From an uncultured Collinsella sp. (GTDB lineage: Bacteria; Actinomycetota; Coriobacteriia; Coriobacteriales; Coriobacteriaceae): a stretch of DNA of 15,042 nucleotides. Made by a program: the position numbers and the translations under genes. Position 1 is the stretch's first letter. Each line of letters opens with the position of its first letter. The notes beneath the pieces are model-generated. The model was not told the origin of the DNA. It did not search any database and saw nothing but the letters and a program-made list of their open reading frames with translations. Shown piece after piece: positions 1-7,023 of this stretch. The DNA lies in assembly GCA_900553475.1 (NCBI GenBank), contig USEF01000023.1:1-15042 (forward strand), in the 5' to 3' direction.

Positions 1-49
1 ACCCTTTGGTTTGCCTTGGATTGATTTGCTGACTTTGGAGGGTTTGGTT

Positions 50-580
50 ATGGGGTATTTGGATCTGGCTCGGGGTCGGTATTCTTGTCGTGAGTTTGAA
101 GATCGGGCTGTAGAGCAAGCTGTTGTGGATGCCATTGTTGAGGCTGGGCGTATTGCTCCTTCTGCTTGTAATAATCATCCAACCCGTGTGATGGTGTTGG
201 ATACGCCTGAGCTTCTGGAGAAGGCAGCTGCTTGTCAGCCTCGGTTTGCTCGTGATGAGTCTATCTTTGGCGCTCCGCTTGTCTTCCTTATTTGCAGCGT
301 TACCGGTGATGCTTGGGTGCGCCCGTATGACCAGATGAATTCTAGTGAAATCGACACCTCAATCGTGTGTGATCAGATGATGATGGAGGCCACCGAGCAG
401 GGCCTGGGAACGTGCTGGGTATGCCATTTTAAGCCTGAGGTGGCGCAGGAGCAGTTCAATCTGACCAAGGGCGTCTATCCCTATCACATGCTCGTCTGTG
501 GATATCCTGCCGACCACATCGCCGATCCCGAGCATCGCGAGGCCCGTACCATTCCCCTCTCCGACTTCCTCCTCAAGTAG
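50..580 (+). CDS. Small nitroreductase-family FMN oxidoreductase
   Basis: Predicted 176-residue cytoplasmic flavoprotein of the nitroreductase family, which uses FMN and NAD(P)H to reduce nitro compounds, quinones or unknown substrates; the substrate cannot be told here. Visible family marks are the N-terminal RYSCREF segment (residues 10-16, the usual S-R-R/x-F FMN phosphate contact), APSACNNHP (36-44, the usual AP-S-x-x-N-x-Q/H-P element), GLGTCWV (118-124) and the C-terminal GYPAD segment. The ATG at 50 is chosen because GGAGGG (37-42) lies 7 nt upstream; an in-frame TTG at 11 has no such site. The gene stands alone, converges on divIVA and ends before a plus-strand terminator. Its codon use is odd: among the first 70 codons 39 end in T and 2 in C, among the last 70 codons 15 end in T and 29 in C. 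The family call is firm, the function is not. Confidence 0.88.
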   Translation: MGYLDLARGRYSCREFEDRAVEQAVVDAIVEAGRIAPSACNNHPTRVMVLDTPELLEKAAACQPRFARDESIFGAPLVFLICSVTGDAWVRPYDQMNSSEIDTSIVCDQMMMEATEQGLGTCWVCHFKPEVAQEQFNLTKGVYPYHMLVCGYPADHIADPEHREARTIPLSDFLLK

Positions 581-627
581 GTTTTGGGACATGCCTTAAA
601 ACCTACCCTTGACCGCTCACCCGTTCG

Positions 628-665
628 CCGAGTTCTGCGCCATTATGTGCAGGGCTCGGTTTTTT
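628..665 (+). terminator. Intrinsic terminator of the nitroreductase gene
   Basis: A 13-bp stem pairs 628-640 with 647-659, including three G-U pairs, around the 6-nt loop at 641-646. Six T residues follow at 660-665. It lies 47 nt after the nitroreductase stop codon and points the same way as that gene. Confidence 0.8.
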
Positions 666-690
666 ATGTTACGCACTCCGGCACAGTCAT

Positions 691-719
691 AAAAAAGGAC
701 CCGCAAGCTGCGGGTCCTT
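691..719 (-). terminator. Intrinsic terminator of the divIVA end of the operon
   Basis: A perfect 10-bp stem pairs 695-704 with 710-719 around a 5-nt loop. The plus-strand run of A at 691-696 becomes a U tract after the stem when read on the minus strand. It lies 27 nt after the divIVA stop codon, so it closes the minus-strand division operon; with 628-665 it forms a convergent terminator pair. The stem could also act weakly on the plus strand, where only three T follow. Confidence 0.8.
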
Positions 720-746
720 TCTAGGCACTAAATTGTAGGCCGAATG

Positions 747-1421
747 TTAGTCCAGGTCGTCGGCAGCAAAGTTGTCGATCGGGGCGAAGGGATCGGCCAC
801 GGGGACAACCGGGTCAGCGACGGGCAGCGGCTCGGCGGGAACAGTCACTGCAGGAGAAGCGGCAGAACCGACCGGCGTGGAGGCCATCAGATCGGCCGGG
901 AAGGAATTCTGGGCATCGTCCATGAAGTGCTGGATGAGCTTGAGATACTCTGCCTTGAACTCCTCACGGGAAGCCTTGAGACGATCGATCTCCTCGAGCT
1001 CGGCCTGCTTCTCGGTCAGAGCCTGGCGGATAACCTCGCGGGCCTTGGCGTCAGCCTCGTTGCGGATACGCTCAGCGTTCTCGTTGGCATCGTTGACGAT
1101 GGTCTCAGCGGTCTGCTGGGCAGCGATCAGGGCAGCGGAAATCTGGCGCTCCTGAGCGGAGAAGTCAGGGGCGGGAGCAGCCACGGGGGCGGCAGGAACG
1201 GCCTGGGCGGTGGCATCCTGAGCTTGGGCAAGCTGAGCCTGCGCATCGGCAAGCTGCTGCTCGGTAGCAGTCAGGCGACCCTTAAGGTCGACGATCTTAG
1301 CGAGCATAGCGTCAACCTCGGAGGACAGCGTCTCCAAGAAGACGTCGACCTCAGCAGGATCGTAGCCACGCTTGGCCTCAGAGAAAGTCTGAGCCTGGAT
1401 GTCTGCAGGGGTAATAGCCAT
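747..1421 (-). CDS. divIVA: DivIVA (Wag31-like) polar and septal coiled-coil protein
   Basis: A 224-residue cytoplasmic scaffold that in this family binds curved membrane at poles and septa and directs wall growth or division. The N-terminal domain carries the DivIVA hallmark GYDPAEVDVFLETL (residues 19-32), followed by heptad-rich coiled coil at about 34-70 and again at 86-170. An Ala/Pro/Gln linker (71-87) separates the two coils. The tail (about 173-224) is Pro/Val/Ala/Asp-rich, holds a short tandem VADP repeat (201-204 and 208-211) and ends DDLD. AGGAGA at 1428-1433 lies 6 nt before the ATG. It is the last gene of the yggS-sepF-yggT-divIVA tail, the usual place in Gram-positive bacteria, and a terminator follows. 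In other actinobacteria DivIVA is essential and phosphorylated; neither can be judged here. Confidence 0.95.
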   Translation of the reverse strand: MAITPADIQAQTFSEAKRGYDPAEVDVFLETLSSEVDAMLAKIVDLKGRLTATEQQLADAQAQLAQAQDATAQAVPAAPVAAPAPDFSAQERQISAALIAAQQTAETIVNDANENAERIRNEADAKAREVIRQALTEKQAELEEIDRLKASREEFKAEYLKLIQHFMDDAQNSFPADLMASTPVGSAASPAVTVPAEPLPVADPVVPVADPFAPIDNFAADDLD

Positions 1422-1482
1422 AACAAGTCTCCTTTTTCATCGCCTCGGCGCTACACGCCCGACGTAAGTTACTAAGTCAGTT

Positions 1483-1764
1483 CTACACGAGTATACCTAT
1501 AAGAAGCTGCAGAACCAGCCTCTGCACCAACTGCAACGCAATAATCGCAACGACCGGCGAAAAATCGATACCGCCCATCGGCGGGATGAAACGACGGAAC
1601 AGGTTGAGCCACGGACCGCACACGCTATCAAGCACCGCGGCAATATCCTGAAGCAAACCACCCTGCTTCATGGGAATCCACGTCATAAAGCAGTAGACGA
1701 CAATGAGCGTGGAATAGAAGTTGAACAGCGTGTTGACCAGCTGGACGATAGTGTAGATGTTGAT
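1483..1764 (-). CDS. yggT: YggT-family small membrane protein, non-canonical start
   Basis: A short integral membrane protein of the YggT family (about 90-100 residues), conserved beside sepF and divIVA and of poorly defined role in division or osmotic physiology. Two hydrophobic spans are visible: INIYTIVQLVNTLFNFYST and onward through about residue 29, and a C-terminal span beginning DFSPVVAIIALQLVQ. The loop between them has the family-typical GPWLNLFRRFIPPMGGIDFSP-like stretch. The frame from the sepF stop codon to the ATG at 1686 has no ATG, GTG or TTG. Starting at 1686 would give 67 residues and remove most of the first span. I place the start at the ATC at 1764, 6 nt after GAGGAG (1771-1776); an ATT at 1770 abuts that site. 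The family is clear, the exact start is not. It lies in the same frame as sepF, just downstream of it. Confidence 0.72.
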   Translation of the reverse strand: MNIYTIVQLVNTLFNFYSTLIVVYCFMTWIPMKQGGLLQDIAAVLDSVCGPWLNLFRRFIPPMGGIDFSPVVAIIALQLVQRLVLQLLIGILV

Positions 1765-1770
1765 GGGAAT

Positions 1771-1776
1771 CTCCTC
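1771..1776 (-). promoter_or_regulatory. Ribosome binding site that places the yggT start
   Basis: GAGGAG on the minus strand. Its only sensibly spaced in-frame codon is AUC at 1764 (6-nt gap); the next is AUC at 1758. This is why the yggT start is put there and not at the ATG at 1686. Confidence 0.55.
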
Positions 1777-1785
1777 GTCTTGTCT

Positions 1786-2508
1786 TTACTTAAGGTAGCC
1801 GTCGGCACGAAGCTTCTTGAGATCGGAATCTTTGACCTCGCAACCGGCGGGCAGCACCATGAACACGCGGTCGCCCACCTCCTTGACCGTGGCACCCAGA
1901 CCGCAGGCAAAGCCGTAAGAGAAGTCCAAGACGCGCTTGGCAACTTCGGTGCGTACGCCCACAAAAATCAGTGCGACAGGCTGCTTGGTGCGAACGCGGC
2001 GCACCACGGTCTCCACGTCGTCATAGCTCTCGGGGCGCAGGACATAGGCCGGCAGCTGCGGCGTGGCGTTGATGATATTGCTCGCATAGGCCGAGGCATC
2101 GCTCGGTGCAGGCGCGGGTGCAGCGGCGGCACGGGCGCGGGTATTCTCGGCGTAGCTCGACGGCGTGTCATAGGCACCAGGACGATAACCGCTCGCAACA
2201 CTGTCCTGCGAGCGCGAAGGCGGGTTATACGTCGTGGCATGGCGGGAGTCATCGCCGACCAGCTGACCGGAGCGCGTATACACGGCAACCGACTCAGCTT
2301 CACCGCGGCGCGTCTGGCCAAGCAGGCCGTTGCTCGGCTCGTCTTGGGTGTAGAAGCCCTCGCCCGAAGCACCACTGTAGCCGTTGTTCTGATAGCCATC
2401 GTCGTAGCCGTCATCGTAGCCGTAGTCGTCGTCCTGGCCATAACCCTGGTCGTAACCCTGCTGGCCGCCCAGGTGCATCTTATTTTTAATCTCGTCAAGG
2501 AAGCCCAT
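1786..2508 (-). CDS. sepF: SepF, membrane anchor and organiser of the FtsZ ring
   Basis: A 240-residue division protein. Members of this family tie FtsZ to the membrane and bundle it, and in actinobacteria they take the place of FtsA. The N-terminus MGFLDEIKNKMHL fits the amphipathic membrane-binding helix. Residues 16-150 are a low-complexity linker, with a Tyr/Gly/Asp-rich part at 18-44 and an Ala/Pro run at 126-136. The SepF core (formerly DUF552) spans about 152-225: LRPESYDD (157-164), the beta strand with VALIFVG (178-184), KRVLDFSYGFACGL (191-204) and VFMVLP (215-220). The ATG at 2508 is chosen for GAGGA at 2516-2520, 7 nt upstream; an in-frame start at 2559 would add unrelated residues. 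At 240 residues it is longer than Bacillus SepF (about 150), because of the linker. Its stop codon lies in frame with, and 21 nt before, the proposed yggT start. Confidence 0.95.
   Translation of the reverse strand: MGFLDEIKNKMHLGGQQGYDQGYGQDDDYGYDDGYDDGYQNNGYSGASGEGFYTQDEPSNGLLGQTRRGEAESVAVYTRSGQLVGDDSRHATTYNPPSRSQDSVASGYRPGAYDTPSSYAENTRARAAAAPAPAPSDASAYASNIINATPQLPAYVLRPESYDDVETVVRRVRTKQPVALIFVGVRTEVAKRVLDFSYGFACGLGATVKEVGDRVFMVLPAGCEVKDSDLKKLRADGYLK
2377..2457 (-). repeat. Tyr/Gly/Asp-coding short repeat in the sepF linker
   Basis: Residues 18-44 of SepF consist of degenerate GY, DDGY and DDYG units. The DNA shows matching near-tandem GTAGCCGTC-like units. Such tracts change length easily by slippage. 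Confidence 0.6.
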
Positions 2509-2568
2509 GGTTGTGTCCTCTCGCGGTTTAGTGCAGGCGCCCCGATAATCAGTGCGCACTTCAGAGCC

Positions 2569-3243
2569 TTATTTTACTGCAAACTCCGGGCTAAATACTA
2601 CCCTGCCCAGGCGAACGAGCGTAGAGCCCTCCTCAAGGGCAGACTCAAAGTCCTCGCTCATACCGCAGGAAAGCTCAGGCAGGTTCAAATCGGGATGCGC
2701 CGCCTCCAGCTCATCCCTCAGCTCACGAAGCCCCGCAAAGGTGCGGCGTGCCACATCCTTATTCCCCCGGGGCGCCATAGTCATAAGCCCCTGTACGCAA
2801 ATTCCCTCAAGTTCTGCAAGCTCACCCGCGGCGGCGCGAATCTCATCGGGTGAAAAGCCTCCCTTCGACTCCTCACCACTCACATTGACCTCAATGAGCA
2901 CACGCTGGGGGCCGACGAGCTCGCCTGCCTCAATCTTGCGAACAGCACGGCTCGAGATCGCCTGCGCCAGATGCAGCGAACCCACCGAGTGAATCAGCTC
3001 GGCTGAGCCCAGCACCGCATTGATCTTATTGGTCTGCAGGTTGCCGATCATATCGAAGCGCACCTCGGGCAGCTCCGGATGCTCCGCCAGACCCGTGAGC
3101 TTGCGAACCAGCTCCTGCGGGCGGTTCTCGGCAAAATGGCGATACCCCGCCTGGATGGCGGCAACGGTCTCATCGACACCAACGGTCTTGGACACGGCAA
3201 TGAGGCTCGCGGCGTCGTGGGGACGCGCGATCGAGCGCCGCAT
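2569..3243 (-). CDS. yggS: YggS/YlmE-type PLP-binding protein, N-terminus frameshifted
   Basis: The main body of a YggS/PLPBP-family protein (224 residues from the first in-frame ATG), a cytoplasmic PLP-binding protein with an alanine-racemase-like barrel that keeps vitamin B6 and amino acid pools balanced and has no known catalysis. The PLP lysine is in LIAVSKT (Lys19 here, near 36 in full-length members). Other marks are HFAENRPQE, HSVGSLH, IEVNVSGEESKGGF, GLMTMAP and the phosphate-binding C-terminal LSCGMSEDF and GSTLVRLGRVVF. The ATG at 3243 has only a weak upstream GGA. A proper ribosome site (3311-3315) and ATG (3301) lie upstream in another frame, with good N-terminal YggS sequence. 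The full gene is therefore probably 2569-3301 with one frameshift near 3220-3248. Whether this body is made alone and folds without its first helix is unknown. Confidence 0.85.
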   Translation of the reverse strand: MRRSIARPHDAASLIAVSKTVGVDETVAAIQAGYRHFAENRPQELVRKLTGLAEHPELPEVRFDMIGNLQTNKINAVLGSAELIHSVGSLHLAQAISSRAVRKIEAGELVGPQRVLIEVNVSGEESKGGFSPDEIRAAAGELAELEGICVQGLMTMAPRGNKDVARRTFAGLRELRDELEAAHPDLNLPELSCGMSEDFESALEEGSTLVRLGRVVFSPEFAVK

Positions 3244-3301
3244 AAAAACGTTCCAGAATCTGCTCGCGGCGAGCGCGCATCAAGTCCAAATAGTTATCCA
3301 T
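3222..3301 (-). pseudogene. yggS: Out-of-frame N-terminal fragment of yggS
   Basis: From the ATG at 3301 the frame reads MDNYLDLMRARREQILERF and then YAALDRA. This looks like the first helix of YggS, compared from memory with E. coli RDKISAAATRCG just before its LLAVSKT. Reading on in this frame gives Arg/Pro-rich sequence unlike YggS and stops at 3170, while the true continuation PHDAASLIAVSKT is in the frame one base further on. The change is equivalent to plus one, minus two or minus five bases. A 5-nt loss would restore the family's usual spacing between the RA/RC residue and the SKT motif. It may be a real mutation or a sequencing error. Confidence 0.65.
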
Positions 3302-3310
3302 TGCCAATCG

Positions 3311-3315
3311 CCTCC
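3311..3315 (-). promoter_or_regulatory. Ribosome binding site of the original yggS start
   Basis: GGAGG on the minus strand, 9 nt before the ATG at 3301. It marks 3301 as the intended start of yggS and so supports a frameshift within the first 30 codons. Confidence 0.65.
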
Positions 3316-3351
3316 GCTGACAGCCAAACAAGTAGTCCCATGCTAACGCAA

Positions 3352-3383
3352 GAGCGCGGCCCCGCATGTGCAAGGCCGCGCTC
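3352..3383 (-). terminator. GC-rich stem-loop between phoU and yggS, possible weak terminator
   Basis: A perfect 10-bp stem pairs 3352-3361 (GAGCGCGGCC) with 3374-3383 around a 12-nt loop. On the minus strand only a broken TTGCGTT follows, so termination may be partial. It lies 38 nt after the phoU stop codon and is the likely boundary between the pst-phoU transcript and yggS. The rest of the 119-nt gap holds only the yggS ribosome site. Confidence 0.45.
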
Positions 3384-3420
3384 ACTTAGGTATTTACAAT
3401 CTTTCGACGAACGGGGCTAC

Positions 3421-4278
3421 TTACTCCTCGTCGTCCTCGCCATCGTCCTCATCCTCAAGATGATCGAGCAGGTAGCGAAGACCCTCGCTGACCTCGTTAA
3501 CGGGCACCTTGGCAACGTAGCGTGCATCGACGGCGGGCCTCATGATAACACCCTCGCCCGAAGGCACGCGCATGCTCTCGAGCTCATCCTCATCAGTGCA
3601 GGCGATATCACCGGCAGTCATACGCTGTCCGGTCAACAGGAAGGTCAGACGGCAGGCGGCATCGATGGAAATCGAGGCGATGCGATCGAGATAGCGCGAT
3701 ACCATGATGGCGCGGCGCAGGTCGTCATAGTTGCTGTCGTCGTCCATAAAATCGCCCGTGTCCATGCGGTTAAAGGTGCGGAAGAACTTCTCGTAGGCGG
3801 CGTGCACTGGCTCGTCCTCGACGGCCAAGTTGCAGATGATGGACATGTCGTTGGTGACGAGCGCAGAAAGCGAAGAGCCCAGCACCTGGTAGACGGCCTC
3901 AGCCTCGGCCTCGACCGTGCCGACAAGCTCCTTGGGCAGCGAGATGTCGGCCTTGATCATATGACGCGTGGCGCGGCAAATCTGGCGAACCTTATCGGTC
4001 ATGCGCTGCAGGTTAAAGTCGACGTAGATGATCGTCTGCAGCAAGCGGAAGTCGGAGGCGACCGGTGACTGCGTGGCAATCAGGTTGTAGCAGACGGCCT
4101 CCAGGTTGGCGCAGCGTGCGTCAATCGAAAGCGTGCGCTTCTTGGTCTTGGTGGCGAGCTTGCGGTCGTCGGTCACATAGGCCTTCACGGCATCGTGGAG
4201 GGCCAGATCGACGGCCTCGTAGATGCTCAGCATCTCGTGACGGGCCTCGATGAGCTGACGGGAAAACAGTTTGCGCAT
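3421..4278 (-). CDS. phoU: PhoU-family phosphate signalling regulator
   Basis: A 285-residue cytoplasmic all-helical protein. PhoU acts with the PstSCAB transporter to shut down the Pho two-component response and phosphate uptake when phosphate is plentiful. Two PhoU-like three-helix repeats cover about 1-105 and 115-217. The metal-site motif, typically L-E-R-I/M-G-D, is changed: first repeat LQRMTDKV (90-97), second YLDRIASIS (197-205), where the final Asp is absent. Residues 218-285 extend beyond a usual PhoU of about 220-235 and end in an acidic tail LEDEDDGEDDEE (274-285). GGAG at 4285-4288 lies 6 nt before the ATG. It is the last gene of the pst run, 92 nt after pstB, the standard place. 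Family and context are solid; the altered motifs leave metal binding open. Confidence 0.88.
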   Translation of the reverse strand: MRKLFSRQLIEARHEMLSIYEAVDLALHDAVKAYVTDDRKLATKTKKRTLSIDARCANLEAVCYNLIATQSPVASDFRLLQTIIYVDFNLQRMTDKVRQICRATRHMIKADISLPKELVGTVEAEAEAVYQVLGSSLSALVTNDMSIICNLAVEDEPVHAAYEKFFRTFNRMDTGDFMDDDSNYDDLRRAIMVSRYLDRIASISIDAACRLTFLLTGQRMTAGDIACTDEDELESMRVPSGEGVIMRPAVDARYVAKVPVNEVSEGLRYLLDHLEDEDDGEDDEE

Positions 4279-4298
4279 GGTTCACTCCAATCAGTTGG

Positions 4299-4319
4299 GT
4301 GCGGTCATGCCGCCCGCAC
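4299..4319 (-). other. Small hairpin in the pstB-phoU gap
   Basis: GTGCGG (4299-4304) pairs with CCGCAC (4314-4319) around 9 nt; an overlapping alternative GCGG/CCGC pairing is possible. No U tract follows, so it is not a terminator. It could be an mRNA processing or stability element between pstB and phoU. Evidence is limited to the pairing. Confidence 0.3.
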
Positions 4320-4370
4320 AGTGAATACGCACCGGACCAGATCCGATCGGCTTGGGACTAGTCGCACCGA

Positions 4371-5174
<804 letters not shown>

Positions 5175-5186
5175 GGGACTCCTTAA

Positions 5187-6092
5187 CTAGCGACGCTTGC
5201 GCGACAGGAAGCGCGCAAACAGGTTGAAGGCCAGAATGATCACCATCAGCAAGAGCGCGGTGCCGTAGGCTGCGTTCATGTTGATGCCGTCGTTGGCAAG
5301 CAGATACAGGTGAACCGTCATGGGGCGGCCGGAATCGAGCGGCGAAATAGGTAGATTGATGGCCTGCCCCATGGTATAGAGCACCACCGCGGTCTCGCCA
5401 ATGGCACGGCCGATGGCGAGAACGATGCCCGTGGCAATACGGCCAAAGGCAGAAGGAAGCACGATCTTGGAGACAACCTGCCACTTGGTGGCGCCCAGGC
5501 CATATGCGCCCCAGCGGATATAGCGCGGAACGGCGCGAATGGCCTCTTCGGTGGTACGCATGACGATGGGAAGCATCAAGAGCGCGAGTGCCAGGGCGGC
5601 CGAGACCATCGAAAGGCCCAGGCCCATGGCCTCGACAAACAAGGCGTAGCCAAACAGGCCCATAACGATGGAGGGCACCGAGGCCAAAGCGTCAGCAGCG
5701 TAGCGAATGAGCTCGACGACCTTGCCCTGCTTGGCGTACTCGGCCAGATAGACGGCTGCCAGCACAGCGATCGGCGTGCAGATAAGCATGGCGAGCGCCG
5801 TCACGTAGACGGTCGAGACGATCGTGGGCCAAATTCCGCCCTCGGCGTTGACGCCCTGGGGCCAACCGAAGATAAAGTCGAGCGAGATGTGTGGCAGGCC
5901 GTTGATGACCACGTAGGCGATGATAGCGACCAGCACCAGCGTGGTGATGTAGGCAGCGGCACGAAACACGCCAAGCATGATCTTGTTGGACAGGTCCTTG
6001 TTGATGCGGCCCTTCTTGCCGTGGGAAAGGGCACGCTTGATGCGCTCGCGCGACGAGGTCGTATCGACCGTCGTGTCAACGGAATCGGACAT
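5187..6092 (-). CDS. pstA: PstA, phosphate ABC importer permease
   Basis: A 301-residue inner-membrane permease that with PstC forms the phosphate channel. A cytoplasmic N-terminus of about 38 residues is followed by hydrophobic spans at about 39-64, 92-118, 134-157, 159-178, 218-240 and 275-295, the six-span pattern of PstA. The EAA loop that docks on PstB is visible as TTEEAIRAVP (180-189) through GAYGLGATKWQVV (195-207). SVPSIVMGLFGYALF (138-152) is the conserved permease core. A GAGGGGG run in the end of pstC serves as its ribosome site. The start codon lies 3 nt after the pstC stop codon, which suggests coupled translation. Confidence 0.96.
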   Translation of the reverse strand: MSDSVDTTVDTTSSRERIKRALSHGKKGRINKDLSNKIMLGVFRAAAYITTLVLVAIIAYVVINGLPHISLDFIFGWPQGVNAEGGIWPTIVSTVYVTALAMLICTPIAVLAAVYLAEYAKQGKVVELIRYAADALASVPSIVMGLFGYALFVEAMGLGLSMVSAALALALLMLPIVMRTTEEAIRAVPRYIRWGAYGLGATKWQVVSKIVLPSAFGRIATGIVLAIGRAIGETAVVLYTMGQAINLPISPLDSGRPMTVHLYLLANDGINMNAAYGTALLLMVIILAFNLFARFLSRKRR

Positions 6093-6095
6093 AGC

Positions 6096-7022
6096 CTACC
6101 CCCTCTTCTTCTTGGAAATCAGACGGACGATGCCCACCAGCGTGGCGGAGATGATAAACAGGACCACGCCCATGCCGAACAGCGCCGAGCGATGCAGACC
6201 CGAGGAATAGCTCATGTCGAGCGCGATCTGGCTCGTGAGCGTCGAGATAGGGCTCGCAATGCTGTCGGGAATAACCGGGGCGTTACCCACGACCATGAGC
6301 ACGGCCATGGTCTCTCCGATGGCACGGCCCATACCCAGCACGATGGCATCCACGATACCCAGCTTAGCGGCAGGCAGCACGACCTTATAGATGGTCTGCC
6401 ACTTAGTAGCACCCATGGCATACGATGCCTCGCGAATGCCCATGGGAATGGAATTGAGGGCATCGATGGTGAGCGTGGTGATGGTAGGGACGATCATGAT
6501 GGCGAGCACAAACCACGCCGTCAGCGCACCAAAACCAAGGCCGCCGGTCAGTTGTGCGATAAACGGGCGGATGATGATCATGCCGAAAAAGCCGTAGATG
6601 ATAGAAGGGATGCCGGCCAGCAGGTCGACGGCAGGGCTGATGAGCTTGCGCACGCGCTTGCCGGCGATCTCGACCAGGTACACGGCCGTGCCCACACCTA
6701 GCGGCACGCCCATGGCGAGCGCACCGACGGTCACCAGACCTGAGCCGGCAAGCAGCGACATGATGCCGTAGTGGCCCTCAGAGGGCGCCCACGTAAAGCT
6801 AAAGAAGTCCGCCAGACCGATGTCGGTAAAGACGGGCAGCGCCGAGTACGTGGTAAAGACAAAAATCAGGATGACGGTAACGACCGCCAAAAACGCGCAG
6901 GCAAAGAAGATCCACTGCAGCGCCTTCTCCTTGATATAGGTACTGCGCGATACGAGCGCCAGCTCGCGCTTCTTGGGTGCCTGAGCATTCTGCTCAGTCT
7001 GGGAGTTTTCCTGTGCTTCCAT
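6096..7022 (-). CDS. pstC: PstC, phosphate ABC importer permease
   Basis: A 308-residue inner-membrane permease, partner of PstA. A charged, Gln-rich cytoplasmic N-terminus (1-33) precedes six predicted spans at about 36-58, 86-117, 130-152, 163-185, 225-247 and 281-301. The EAA loop is IPMGIREASYAMGATKWQT (192-210). AGIPSIIYGFFGMI (136-149) is the PstC counterpart of the PstA core motif. The ATG at 7022 is chosen because GGAG (7031-7034) lies 8 nt upstream; an in-frame GTG at 7031 overlaps that site. It begins 1 nt after the pstS stop codon. Confidence 0.96.
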   Translation of the reverse strand: MEAQENSQTEQNAQAPKKRELALVSRSTYIKEKALQWIFFACAFLAVVTVILIFVFTTYSALPVFTDIGLADFFSFTWAPSEGHYGIMSLLAGSGLVTVGALAMGVPLGVGTAVYLVEIAGKRVRKLISPAVDLLAGIPSIIYGFFGMIIIRPFIAQLTGGLGFGALTAWFVLAIMIVPTITTLTIDALNSIPMGIREASYAMGATKWQTIYKVVLPAAKLGIVDAIVLGMGRAIGETMAVLMVVGNAPVIPDSIASPISTLTSQIALDMSYSSGLHRSALFGMGVVLFIISATLVGIVRLISKKKRG

Positions 7023-7023
7023 G

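Noticed and set aside
11..49. Upstream TTG start for the nitroreductase
   Set aside because: The ATG at 50 has GGAGGG 7 nt ahead, and the extra 13 residues are not family-like.
1422..1500. Possible divIVA promoter with TATACT at 1492-1497
   Set aside because: No acceptable -35 box at proper spacing; divIVA can be expressed from the upstream operon.
1483..1686. A 67-residue YggT starting at the ATG at 1686
   Set aside because: It would lose most of the first membrane span and has no ribosome site; the in-frame upstream codons encode clear YggT sequence.
1780..2853. A 357-codon open frame on the plus strand opposite sepF and yggS
   Set aside because: It spans two well-supported minus-strand genes and their gap and has no recognisable domain; its Val/Ile-rich run mirrors the SepF repeat.
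3079..4068. Long plus-strand open frames opposite phoU and yggS
   Set aside because: Shadows of GC-rich genes; no family features, and they run across gene boundaries.
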